Part shown: in pieces, positions 52,852 through 60,795 of the stretch
Numbering within the stretch: position 1 is the first letter of the stretch
How the letters are laid out: every line of letters begins with the position of its first letter
NCBI GenBank assembly: GCA_020637295.1
Contig: JACJWF010000002.1
Location: 1-64,000, forward strand
DNA: 64,000 bases
Direction: 5' to 3'
Source of the DNA: Acidimicrobiaceae bacterium
Lineage (GTDB): Bacteria; Actinomycetota; Acidimicrobiia; Acidimicrobiales; Ilumatobacteraceae
Program-made: the position numbers and the translations under genes
The notes under the pieces: model-generated
What the model was told of the DNA's origin: nothing
Databases searched by the model: none
Seen by the model: only the letters and a program-made list of their open reading frames with translations

Positions 52852-53433
52852 ATGACCGCCGACCCGTCCACCCTGCTGATCCTCGACTCCTTGCGTCGCC
52901 GCATGCGTGCCCTGCACTCCCTGTACGAGGACGCCGTCGCCACGATGACGCTGGATCATGTGAACCACTTCGAGCGCGAGGGTGTGCTGCCGATCGCGTT
53001 CTCCCTGTTCCACATCGTCAACATGATGGACGCGTCCTTCATGCTGATGACCGGCACCCCACCGATCTGGAACCAGGAGTGGCAGGACCGGGTGCAGATG
53101 TCGGTGAACGATCACGGCAAGCACCGCACGGTGGACGAGATGGTGCACCAGCGGATCGGCGACTACGAGGCGTTCCAGGAGTACATGCACGCCGTGTTCG
53201 CCCGCACCGAGGCGTGGCTGGCCACCCTCGACCCTGCGGAACTGGAGCGCGTGGTCATCACCCGGCCGTTCCCCCCGCAGATCGCCAGCACCTACAGCGC
53301 CCGGGTGGCGGGCGAGCCGGGGATCACCCTGCTCGACGCCACGGAGTGCTGGATCTACCAGCACGGCCTGCGCCACATGGGCGAGATCGAGCTCAGCCGC
53401 GGGCTGGTGGGCCTCAACGGCATGACGTCCTGA
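52852..53433 (+). CDS. DinB-superfamily protein
   Basis: 193 residues, a four-helix bundle. Metal-ligand His candidates are in FSLFHIVNMMD and YQHGLRHMGEIELSRGL. The terminal HMGEIELSRGLVGLNG block is typical of DinB/YfiT-like proteins, which may be thiol-dependent S-transferases or metal hydrolases. No specific role can be assigned. The ATG is at the predicted transcription start. Confidence 0.82.
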   Translation: MTADPSTLLILDSLRRRMRALHSLYEDAVATMTLDHVNHFEREGVLPIAFSLFHIVNMMDASFMLMTGTPPIWNQEWQDRVQMSVNDHGKHRTVDEMVHQRIGDYEAFQEYMHAVFARTEAWLATLDPAELERVVITRPFPPQIASTYSARVAGEPGITLLDATECWIYQHGLRHMGEIELSRGLVGLNGMTS

Positions 53434-53475
53434 CCGTCTGGCCGTCCTGGCCGTCTGGCCGTCCTGGCCGTCTGG
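53434..53475. repeat. 17-bp tandem repeat after the DinB gene
   Basis: CCGTCTGGCCGTCCTGG repeated 2.5 times immediately after the stop codon. It leaves only 46 bases before the next start codon. Confidence 0.85.
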
Positions 53476-53509
53476 TCCATCCGTACCTCCGGCACGCCCG
53501 TCCGCGTGG

Positions 53510-53515
53510 GACAAT
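53510..53515 (+). promoter_or_regulatory. -10-like GACAAT for the 53522 gene
   Basis: Six bases before GTG 53522; the first T of the consensus is replaced by G. Confidence 0.35.
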
Positions 53516-53521
53516 GGCGCC

Positions 53522-54043
53522 GTGACCGAGCCCGCCCCCGCCCCCCGACACGTCATCGTGGTCGTCGGCACGGTCGAGGAATGGTCGGCGCTCCCCGAGA
53601 CGGCATGGGACACCCTGCTCGACGACCTCGGCAAGGCGGCCGATCATGCCGGGACGGAGTGGTTGATCGTGCGCCCCACGGGCGGTAGCGGCGGCGACGG
53701 CGTTGTTCGTGAGCGGCAGGTCGGGGGCTGCCTGGTGCTGGCCGACCCAGAGGGCGACGGGCGGGTGCGAGTGGCCGGCGCGGCGGAGCGCCTGCGCGCT
53801 GCAGGCGAGGCGATCACCGAGGAGGCCGTCAGCGCGGCGCTCAACCGTCCGGCGGAGACGGACCCGGATCTCGTGGTGGTGGATGGCCCGTCGCACCGCC
53901 TGCCCACCTCGCTGGTCTGGGAGTTGGCGTACAGCGAGTTGGTGTTCGTGGACGTGCCGTTCACCGAGTTCGGGGCGCGTCACCTGGAGCACGCCGTCGC
54001 TGCCTTCACCCACCGCCACCGCCGGTTCGGCGGGATCGACTGA
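53522..54043 (+). CDS. Degenerate cis-prenyltransferase homologue (NgBR-like subunit candidate)
   Basis: 173 residues. The last 60 align with the C-terminus of undecaprenyl diphosphate synthases: VWELAYSELVFVDVPFTEFG and AFTHRHRRFGG, including the RxG tail. The catalytic residues are lost: DGNxR reads GTVEEW, and the RTxGExR block reads VVDGPSHR. The first half is short, as in eukaryotic NgBR/Nus1. It precedes recO by seven bases and is probably co-transcribed. Function is inferred only; it may be an accessory subunit of the UppS at 50814-51497 or a pseudoenzyme. Confidence 0.65.
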   Translation: MTEPAPAPRHVIVVVGTVEEWSALPETAWDTLLDDLGKAADHAGTEWLIVRPTGGSGGDGVVRERQVGGCLVLADPEGDGRVRVAGAAERLRAAGEAITEEAVSAALNRPAETDPDLVVVDGPSHRLPTSLVWELAYSELVFVDVPFTEFGARHLEHAVAAFTHRHRRFGGID

Positions 54044-54050
54044 GGCGGGC

Positions 54051-54773
54051 GTGGCCAGCCACCTCTACCGCGACACCGCAGTGGTGCTGCGGACGTACAA
54101 GCTGGGTGAGGCGGACCGCATCGTCGTGTTGCTCACCGAGGAGCACGGCAAGGTGCGGGCCGTGGCCAAGGGGGTGCGCAAGACCACCTCGAAGTTCGGC
54201 GCCCGGCTGGAGCCGATGAGCCATGTGCGCCTGCTGCTGTCGCAGGGTCGCGACCTGGACGTGGTGAGCCAGGCGGACGTGGTGGAGACGATCGCCCCGC
54301 TGGTGGCCGACCTGGACCACCTCACCAGCGGCATGGCGGTGCTGGAGGCGGCCGACCAGATGACGCTGGACCGCGAACCGGCGCCGCATCTGTACCGCAT
54401 GGTGGTGGGCGCGCTGCGCACGATCGCCGAACGCAGTGGGCCGCTAGTGGTCCCGGCGTTCTACTGGAAGCTGCTGGCCGTGGAAGGGGTGCGCCCGGAA
54501 CTGGACCACTGCGTGCGGTGCGGCGAAGACGGCCCACTCGTCGCGTTCGACATGGGGGAGGGCGGGGTGCTGTGTCGCACCTGCCGCAGCGGCGCGCCGA
54601 TCACTCAGGAGGCCCTGGAGGTGATGCGGATGATCCTTGGCGGTCGGCTCAACGACGCGCTGGAGCTGGCGGAGTCGCCCGCCACCCGGGAGGTCGCCGC
54701 GCATGCCACCAGAGCGCTGGAGCACCACCTGGAACGGCGGCTGCGCACCGTGGCCATGTTCGAGCGCCACTGA
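54051..54773 (+). CDS. recO: DNA repair protein RecO
   Basis: 240 residues. N-terminal OB-fold (YRDTAVVLRTYKLGEADRIV, KGVRKTTSKFGARLEPMS) and C-terminal helical domain with a zinc site (HCVRCG and LCRTCRSG). RecO mediates RecA loading with RecR in RecF-type repair. GTG 54051 is used. In many actinobacteria recO is followed by uppS; here the preceding gene is the uppS-like pseudoenzyme. Confidence 0.93.
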   Translation: MASHLYRDTAVVLRTYKLGEADRIVVLLTEEHGKVRAVAKGVRKTTSKFGARLEPMSHVRLLLSQGRDLDVVSQADVVETIAPLVADLDHLTSGMAVLEAADQMTLDREPAPHLYRMVVGALRTIAERSGPLVVPAFYWKLLAVEGVRPELDHCVRCGEDGPLVAFDMGEGGVLCRTCRSGAPITQEALEVMRMILGGRLNDALELAESPATREVAAHATRALEHHLERRLRTVAMFERH

Positions 54774-54780
54774 CCTCCCG

Positions 54781-54796
54781 GCGCCGGCACCGGCGC
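54781..54796. terminator. Bidirectional hairpin between recO and lipoprotein gene
   Basis: GCGCCG-GCAC-CGGCGC, perfect 6-bp stem with a tetraloop, eight bases after the recO stop and directly beside the convergent stop. Confidence 0.45.
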
Positions 54797-54797
54797 G

Positions 54798-55559
54798 TCA
54801 GCAGTCGCCGTACAGGTAGAACGGGGCGTCGCCGGCCTGCATGGCCATCACCCAGACGTCGGCGGGTTGCGGCAACTGGGAGACGTAGTTGCCGTCCTCG
54901 TCGAAGTACCCGAAGGGATCCATGTCGGACTGCACGGTCAGCGAGATGCCCTCGAACAGCCCGCTGCCGACGGTGTAGCAACCGCCCGGATCCACGGAGA
55001 ACTCGGGGAACGCCGACCAGCGCGAACCGATGGTGGCGCCGGACTCGGTGCTGAGCGAGCCGGTCTCGTCGTTCCAGTAGGTCCAACCGACGAAGGTCAG
55101 GGCACCGCTGGTGTCGCCTCCGAACTCGGCGCAGAAGCCGTTGGACCAGCACACCTCACGACCGAAGGGGAAGGTGAAGGCGTACTCGTCGTCGGCGGTG
55201 GTCCAGCCCAGGGTGGGATCGTTGGTCGGGTAGGCCGTCAGCTGGTCGCTGTCGGGTGTGCCCAGTTCGGAGTTGAGGCGGGCAATGACGTCGGCCGAGG
55301 CGCTGCCGAATGGCGAGCCGGCCAGACCGTCCGACCGCAGGTACGGCGTGGTCTGTGCAGCCGAGGTGGGTGCTCCGGTGGTGGGTGCATCGGTGGACGG
55401 TGCATCCGTCGAGGGGGTCGCCCCGGTGGAGGACGGTACCGCGGTGGTGCTCGGTGCCGCCGTGGTGGAGGCGCCCGCCGTGGAGGCCTTGTCGCTGCTG
55501 CACGCTGCCAGCGGCAGCAGGAGTGCGGCAAGGACGGTGGTGGGGACTCGGAGGCGCAT
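54798..55559 (-). CDS. Lipoprotein of unknown function
   Basis: 253 residues. Signal peptide ends LPLAAC (Cys20), then about 50 residues of Thr/Ser/Ala/Pro linker. The folded part starts YLRSDGLAGSPFGSASADVI and has four or five Cys (REVCWSNGFCAE, GGCYTVG, YGDC). Similar short secreted proteins occur singly in actinobacteria with no known function. ATG 55559 follows AAAGGTGA. Confidence 0.75.
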   Translation of the reverse strand: MRLRVPTTVLAALLLPLAACSSDKASTAGASTTAAPSTTAVPSSTGATPSTDAPSTDAPTTGAPTSAAQTTPYLRSDGLAGSPFGSASADVIARLNSELGTPDSDQLTAYPTNDPTLGWTTADDEYAFTFPFGREVCWSNGFCAEFGGDTSGALTFVGWTYWNDETGSLSTESGATIGSRWSAFPEFSVDPGGCYTVGSGLFEGISLTVQSDMDPFGYFDEDGNYVSQLPQPADVWVMAMQAGDAPFYLYGDC

Positions 55560-55610
55560 CGCGTCACCTTTCGTGAGGGCGAGGCCGGTGGCCCGCCGAG
55601 GGTGATGGAG

Positions 55611-56498
55611 TCAGGTGAACAGCGGAGCCCGCCCGCACCCGACGATGTCACCGTACTGCGCCACGATGCTCGCTTCGGTCCCAGTGGTGTCGAAGGCCTG
55701 TGGGGCGTCGAAGGTGACCAGCGTGAAGTTGTGGTGCATGAGGGTGGTCGTGATGTGCCAGTTGTTGCCGCCGGTGTTCTCGGCCTGGGTCATGCTCGTG
55801 AAGATGTGCCCCATTCCGCCGTCGCACATCAGGCCTTCGAACGGGCCCTGGGCGGAGACGTGCCCCACGAACATCGCCCCACCGCTGACGTGCCAGGGCT
55901 GGATGCAGTAGTGGGTGGTCAGCGTGAGGAGCGTGTAGTAGGCGGTACCGGTCTGCGCCGCGCCGACTGCCAGCACGGCGACGGGCGGCGGTACGTCGGC
56001 GCCGAGGGAGTGGTCGAAGTCGTGGAAGTTGATCTGGACGTGGTCGGCGAAGCCGATCTGCACCACCGCGTCGCTCTGGCCGCCGGTGGCCAGTTGGGCA
56101 TGGACGTGCGGGACCCCGTCGAGGCTGTACTCGGTGACCGTGTCGTCGGCGAGGTCGCCATCGATGTCGCCGTGGATGACGGTGCCGAGGTCAGCGCCGG
56201 CGGGGATGCCGGAGGCGCCACCGCAGCCGCCGCTCGGCGTAGTGGCCGGGGTGGTGGGTGCCGCCGTGCTGGGGGCAGCTGTCGTGGGCGTGGCGGTGGT
56301 GGCGGTGGCGGGCGTGGCGGTGGTGGCGGTGGCGGGCGCGACGCTGGTCGCGGTGCTGTCCGGCGCGCTGGTGGACGTCGCAGCATCTGCGGTGGTGGAG
56401 GTGTCCGCCCCGCCGGTGGACGACTGCTCGCTGGAGCAGGCGGTGAACACCAACGTGGCGGCGACCAGTGCGGACAGGAACGGTGTGCGGATGTTCAC
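55611..56498 (-). CDS. Lipoprotein of unknown function
   Basis: 295 residues from GTG 56498 (GAGGAG upstream). The lipobox is VFTAC (Cys21), and the linker (about 22-92) is an ATATTATP-type repeat. The folded part contains GDIDGDLADDTVTEYSLDG, an acidic repeat like integrin/FG-GAP-type calcium-binding loops, and four Cys. No function assigned. It lies downstream of nothing on its strand and upstream of the other lipoprotein gene. Confidence 0.72.
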   Translation of the reverse strand: MNIRTPFLSALVAATLVFTACSSEQSSTGGADTSTTADAATSTSAPDSTATSVAPATATTATPATATTATPTTAAPSTAAPTTPATTPSGGCGGASGIPAGADLGTVIHGDIDGDLADDTVTEYSLDGVPHVHAQLATGGQSDAVVQIGFADHVQINFHDFDHSLGADVPPPVAVLAVGAAQTGTAYYTLLTLTTHYCIQPWHVSGGAMFVGHVSAQGPFEGLMCDGGMGHIFTSMTQAENTGGNNWHITTTLMHHNFTLVTFDAPQAFDTTGTEASIVAQYGDIVGCGRAPLFT

Positions 56499-56597
56499 GG
56501 CGTGCTCCTCTTGCTCATCGGCATCGTGCGAGAGCGTGAAACGCGGCCATCCTCGCGCTTTTCCCGAATCTCTTCGCGTCATCCGCGGGCCTCGCCC

Positions 56598-56603
56598 TAG
56601 CCT
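56598..56603 (+). promoter_or_regulatory. -10 hexamer TAGCCT for glyS
   Basis: Eight bases before ATG 56612. Confidence 0.4.
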
Positions 56604-56611
56604 TGCGGCCT

Positions 56612-57922
56612 ATGGCTGCATCGGAACTGGATCAGATCGTCAACCTCGCCAAGCGGCGGGGTTTCGTCTACCCCTCCGCGGAGATCTACGGCGGTTTCCG
56701 CAGCAGCTACGACTACGGCCCCCTGGGTTCGCTGATGCTGCGCAACGTGCGTGAGGCATGGATTCGCACGATGGTGCAGCAGCGTGACGACATCGTGTTG
56801 ATCGACGCGGCGATCCTCGCCCCGCCGCAGGTCTTCGAGGCCAGCGGGCACCTGGCCAACTTCAGCGACCCTCTGGTGGACTGCACGAAGTGCAAGCAGC
56901 GCTTCCGCGAGGACCACCTGGAGGACCCCGAGGTCTGCCCGGGCTGCGGCAGCCGCGGCACGTTCACCGAAGCCCGCGCGTTCAACCTGATGTTCAAGAC
57001 GTACGCCGGCCCGGTGGAGGGGGCCGGGGCCGAGGTCTACATGCGACCTGAGACTGCCCAGGGCATGTTCGTGAACTTCCTCAACGTGCTGCAGACGTCG
57101 CGCAAGAAGCCGCCGTTCGGCATCGCGCAGGTGGGCAAGAGCTTCCGCAACGAGATCACGCCGGGCAACTTCATCTTCCGGACGCGAGAGTTCGAGCAGA
57201 TGGAGTGCGAGTTCTTCGTGCCGCCGGCAGACAGCGCCACGTGGTACCAGTACTGGTGCTCGGCGCGGCTGCAGTGGTACATCGATCTGGGCATCCCGGC
57301 GGAGATGCTGCGCCTGCGTGAGCACGACGCCGACGAGTTGAGCCACTACTCGGCGGGCACTGCGGACATCGAGTTCATGTACCCCTGGGGCTGGGGCGAG
57401 CTCGAGGGCGTGGCCCAGCGGACGAATTACGACCTCAACCAGCACGCCGAGCACAGCGGTGTGCGGCTGGACTACTTCGATCCGGCGACCAACGAGCGGT
57501 ACGTGCCGTACGTCATCGAGCCGGCGGCTGGTGTGAACCGGGCGATGGCTGCGTTCCTGCTCGCGGCGTACGACGAGGACGTCATCAACGACGAGACGCG
57601 CACCGTGCTGCGGCTGCACCCGCGCATCGCCCCGTACAAGGTGGCCGTGCTGCCGCTCAGCAAGAAGGAGACGCTCACGCCGCTGGCCCACGAGGTGCGT
57701 CGGACGCTGTCCGAGCGGTACATGGTGGACTACGACGAGACTCAGGCCATCGGTCGGCGGTATCGGCGGCAGGACGAGATCGGCACGCCACTCTGCGTCA
57801 CGGTGGACTTCGAGTCGCTGGAGGATGGGGCAGTCACCATCCGGGATCGCGACACCACTGCGCAAACCCGAGTGCCGATCTCCGACCTTCTGGCCGAGTT
57901 GCACTCCCGCCTCGGCTTCTGA
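56612..57922 (+). CDS. glyS: Glycine-tRNA ligase, class II homodimeric
   Basis: 436 residues. Motif 1 region is YDYGPLGSLMLRNV, motif 2 GKSFRNEITPGNFIFRTREFEQMECE and motif 3 GVNRAMAAFLL; a Cys4 zinc insertion appears in DCTKCKQRF and VCPGCGSRG. The anticodon-binding domain ends the protein. It charges tRNA-Gly. ATG 56612 gives MAASELDQIV. Dimeric (archaeal/eukaryotic-like) type, usual in actinobacteria. Confidence 0.95.
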   Translation: MAASELDQIVNLAKRRGFVYPSAEIYGGFRSSYDYGPLGSLMLRNVREAWIRTMVQQRDDIVLIDAAILAPPQVFEASGHLANFSDPLVDCTKCKQRFREDHLEDPEVCPGCGSRGTFTEARAFNLMFKTYAGPVEGAGAEVYMRPETAQGMFVNFLNVLQTSRKKPPFGIAQVGKSFRNEITPGNFIFRTREFEQMECEFFVPPADSATWYQYWCSARLQWYIDLGIPAEMLRLREHDADELSHYSAGTADIEFMYPWGWGELEGVAQRTNYDLNQHAEHSGVRLDYFDPATNERYVPYVIEPAAGVNRAMAAFLLAAYDEDVINDETRTVLRLHPRIAPYKVAVLPLSKKETLTPLAHEVRRTLSERYMVDYDETQAIGRRYRRQDEIGTPLCVTVDFESLEDGAVTIRDRDTTAQTRVPISDLLAELHSRLGF

Positions 57923-58598
57923 CACTGCCGGCGCCGCCGCCGCCGTACGTCGCCGCCCGTGCCGAGTGGGCCCTGCGTGCTCAGCCGAGCCCACCGACCC
58001 GCCGAGCCCGGCACCTCCGCGGGTCCGCAGCGTCCATCCGAGCTCGTCGGCGGATCTCCACGTGACGAAATGGCTGGCAGGTGGGTGCTCGCCGTGGGCT
58101 CGTCGGCGGATCTCCACGTGACGAAATGGCTGGTGTGTGGGTGCCGGCCGTGGGCTGGTCGGCGGATCTCCACGTGACGAAATCGGGAGGGGGTCGGCAC
58201 GGGTTCCGTCACGTGGAGATCCATTGAACGGCGTGGGCGGGAGGAGGCTTTGGCTTTGTCGCGGGCGGGGTCGAGTCGGGCTGACAGGGGATGGCGGCGG
58301 CGATGGCGTCGGGGACGGCTGCGGAAACGGCGTCGGGGTCGGTGAAGCTCCTCTGAATGTCGAGCGGCTTCGAGGGGCCAGCCGCAGATCCGTTCGAGTC
58401 GTTCGGTGTCGTGGGTGAGGCCTCGCTCGACGGGTCGACAATTCACCATCACGACACGTCCCGTCGGTCAGTCACACCCAGGGGCGAACCCACCAGCACG
58501 ATCAGCGCGACCTCCACCCGGACACTCTGCCCCGCCAACCACACCGACGGGGGACCTTCGCACTCTGGCTGTCACACCCTTCTGGTAGCGGTACAGCC
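57923..58598. other. 676-base gap without a convincing gene
   Basis: It holds the repeat array at 58042-58222; the remainder is G+C-rich and has only frames with poor codon use. A minus-strand stretch near 58360-58450 (CRPVERGLTHDTERLE-like) might be a gene remnant, but I cannot identify it. Confidence 0.5.
58042..58222. repeat. 56-bp tandem repeat with terminal inverted copy
   Basis: Three direct copies start at 58042, 58098 and 58154, with GGATCTCCACGTGACG conserved in each and the rest diverging. A reversed copy of this core (58207-58222) lies beyond the third, giving a perfect 16-bp stem (58164-58179 with 58207-58222) and a 27-base loop. Each core contains the palindrome CACGTG. The core reads FVTWRSADE on the other strand, a false peptide. 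Confidence 0.85.
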
Positions 58599-59357
58599 AT
58601 GACCGATCTGCCTGCATCCATCGACGACCTGCTCGACGCCGTCATCGAGTCCGCCCACGAGCCCGCCGGGTCGTCGCCGCCGACCTTGGATGAGGCTCCC
58701 GGGCCTGCCGGCGGTGGGCCTGGCCCCGGCGGCGCGAACGAAGCGGCAGGCGACGATGTGCCGGGCACCGGCGGTCCAGGGGCCCCGGCTCGCTCCAGCA
58801 GCGACACCGGCACGGTGGCGCCGTGCACGAGCCACTGCCTGTGGTGCCGATCCGGGCTGCCCCGGCACCGCGGGCCCGGGCGTCCGCGTCTGTACTGCAC
58901 ACCCAGCTGCCGGCAGCGCGCCTACGAGCGTCGACGCGGCCTCGGCGTCCTGCCCCCGCCGGAGCAGCTGATCGCCAGCCCCGGCGGCCCGCTGTCCCAC
59001 CTGCCGGGTCCGTGGCACGCGTACGAGGCGGGGGCGTCGGCGCTGTACCCACGGCGCAAGGTGCACGCCCTCCGGCCGGCCGGGATCGCCGGGCCGGGGC
59101 AGCGCCGGGCCACCCTCTGCGGTGTGCAACGGGCGCCGTCGGGCCGAGCATTCGTGCCGTCCTCCAGCGCCGCCGTGTGCCAGACGTGCTCTGCCATCGC
59201 CCGCCAGCGCCCGGCGGCACGTCCACTGCGCCCGTCAACCGACCTTGCCGCCTACCGTGCCCAGCTCGACGCCATGGCGGTGCGGCTCGCCCGTGCCGGC
59301 GATCAGGCCTGGGATGTCGCCTCGGGAATGCTCTTCGAGTTGCTGGCCGCGGCCTAG
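58599..59357 (+). CDS. Zinc-finger protein of unknown function
   Basis: 252 residues. A disordered Gly/Pro-rich start (to about 75) precedes a zinc finger: CTSHCLWCRSG, a basic loop (RHRGPGRPR), LYCTPSCRQRAYERRRG. A second possible site uses TLCGVQRAPSG and AVCQTCSAI. The C-terminal helix spans about 215-250. CxxC pairs followed by RQxAYxRR are common in uncharacterised actinobacterial proteins; nucleic-acid binding is possible. Start ATG 58599. It shares CTAG with the convergent kinase gene. Confidence 0.68.
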   Translation: MTDLPASIDDLLDAVIESAHEPAGSSPPTLDEAPGPAGGGPGPGGANEAAGDDVPGTGGPGAPARSSSDTGTVAPCTSHCLWCRSGLPRHRGPGRPRLYCTPSCRQRAYERRRGLGVLPPPEQLIASPGGPLSHLPGPWHAYEAGASALYPRRKVHALRPAGIAGPGQRRATLCGVQRAPSGRAFVPSSSAAVCQTCSAIARQRPAARPLRPSTDLAAYRAQLDAMAVRLARAGDQAWDVASGMLFELLAAA

Positions 59358-60748
59358 CTCTCGCCGGCAGGCGGGCCGGCAACCGGAAGGCGAAACCACA
59401 AGCGCGCGCCGCCGTTCGGCGCCCGCCCAGCACCCACATCACCGCCCATCCCGGTCACCAGTTCGCGAACGATCGCCAGGCCGAGGCCGCTGGCGTTCTC
59501 CCTGCGCTCGGGAACATGACGGGCCACGTACAGGCGCTCGAACACATGGGGCAGGTCGTGCTCGGCGATGCCCGGGCCGTCGTCGTCCACCGTCACCGTG
59601 GCACGCGCCCCGCCGGATTCCACCATGAGCGTCACGGCCGAGCGCGCGTACTTGCCCGCGTTCTCGGTCAGGTTCGCCAACACCTGCGCCAGCCGGTCCG
59701 GGTCTGCCATCACGGCAACAGGGCCGCGGCTGAAGGGGTGGAAGGACACGCCCGGCCGGGACCCCGCCGCACCCACGCACGCCGTCCGCACGGCCTCGGT
59801 CAGGTCCACGGCGCGGAGATCGAACGAGAAGGTGTGTGCCTGCAACTTCGCCAGGTCCAGCAGGTCCGCCACCAGCCGCTCCAGCCGCTGCGCCTCCGAG
59901 CGGATGACCCCCGCTGCCCGCGCCGGGTCGCCGGCCCCGTCGGTGATGGCTTCGGCGTACCCGCGGATGGACGTCAGCGGCGTGCGCAGGTCATGGCTGA
60001 CCGACAGCAGGAACTGCTGCTCCAACCCTCGCGACCGCTCCATGGTCGCGGCCATGTCGTTGACGCTGCGCTGCAGGTCGGCCAGCTCGTCGTGCCGGGA
60101 CGCCGGCGGCGTCTCCACGCGTGTGGAGAGCTGCCCGGCAGCGAGGTGCTGCGTGGCCACGGCAACGTCGCGGATCGGCTTGGTGAGGTGGCGACCCAGC
60201 CACCACGCCGCCCCGACGGCCAGCAGGATCGTGGCCGCGGCCGCCCAGAGGAACAGCCGGATGCCGGCGCCGAGGCCGGCATTCACCTCCTGGGTCACCA
60301 CCACGACATAGAGCCGCCCGCCGGGCCCGATGGCCGGCGCGACCGCAAAGGCGGTGCGGTCCACCGTGCCGGAGTAGACCACGCCCGGGCGCAGCAGATC
60401 CTCGGGGAGCTGTTCGGCCGTCAACGGCGCCGGCAGGTCGGTGAAGTCCAGCTCGCCCGTCTGGCCACCGGTGAGCACGGCAATCCCGTCCAACGACAGC
60501 ACGTCGCGGAACTTCGCCAGTACCCGCAATCGCTGGCGCAACAGCCGTTGCCCCTCGGCGGAGTCCACCGGCACCCCCACGTCCATCAGGTCGTCGAGCC
60601 CGGCCGAGATGTCCACCGCCTTGCCCCGCAGGGACGCCTCGGTCGATGAGCGCGCCCGAGCCGAGGCCAGCAGCAGCGTGCCCGCCCCGCTGAGCAGCAG
60701 CGTCGTCACGACCACTGCCACCAGCACCATGGTGAGCCGCCGCGTCAT
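59354..60748 (-). CDS. Sensor histidine kinase
   Basis: 464 residues. Two membrane helices (LVAVVVTTLLLSGAGTLLL and FLWAAAATILLAVGAAWWLG) border an extracytoplasmic domain; HAMP, then HisKA with LSVSHDLRTPLTSIRGYAE. HATPase: NLTENAGKYA, DDDGPGIAEHD and ASGLGLAIV. It forms a pair with the response regulator upstream. The ATG is preceded by a hairpin that could hide the ribosome site. Confidence 0.92.
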   Translation of the reverse strand: MTRRLTMVLVAVVVTTLLLSGAGTLLLASARARSSTEASLRGKAVDISAGLDDLMDVGVPVDSAEGQRLLRQRLRVLAKFRDVLSLDGIAVLTGGQTGELDFTDLPAPLTAEQLPEDLLRPGVVYSGTVDRTAFAVAPAIGPGGRLYVVVVTQEVNAGLGAGIRLFLWAAAATILLAVGAAWWLGRHLTKPIRDVAVATQHLAAGQLSTRVETPPASRHDELADLQRSVNDMAATMERSRGLEQQFLLSVSHDLRTPLTSIRGYAEAITDGAGDPARAAGVIRSEAQRLERLVADLLDLAKLQAHTFSFDLRAVDLTEAVRTACVGAAGSRPGVSFHPFSRGPVAVMADPDRLAQVLANLTENAGKYARSAVTLMVESGGARATVTVDDDGPGIAEHDLPHVFERLYVARHVPERRENASGLGLAIVRELVTGMGGDVGAGRAPNGGARLWFRLPVAGPPAGES

Positions 60749-60752
60749 GCCG

Positions 60753-60769
60753 CCTCGCTACACGCGAGG
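60753..60769 (-). promoter_or_regulatory. Hairpin covering the kinase ribosome site
   Basis: CCTCGC-GTGTA-GCGAGG on the minus strand; GCGAGG, the only SD-like stretch, is in the stem and ends four bases before the ATG at 60748. Confidence 0.4.
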
Positions 60770-60795
60770 TGTGAGGGAAGTGTGAAGCGACGCAC

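Noticed and set aside
58042..58222. CRISPR array
   Set aside because: Only three units, the sequence between the cores is itself repeated, one core copy is inverted, and no cas genes are near.
56597..58441. 614-codon minus-strand frame over glyS and the repeat gap
   Set aside because: Composition is typical of a shadow frame of glyS, and the N-terminal part is translated from the 56-bp repeat array.
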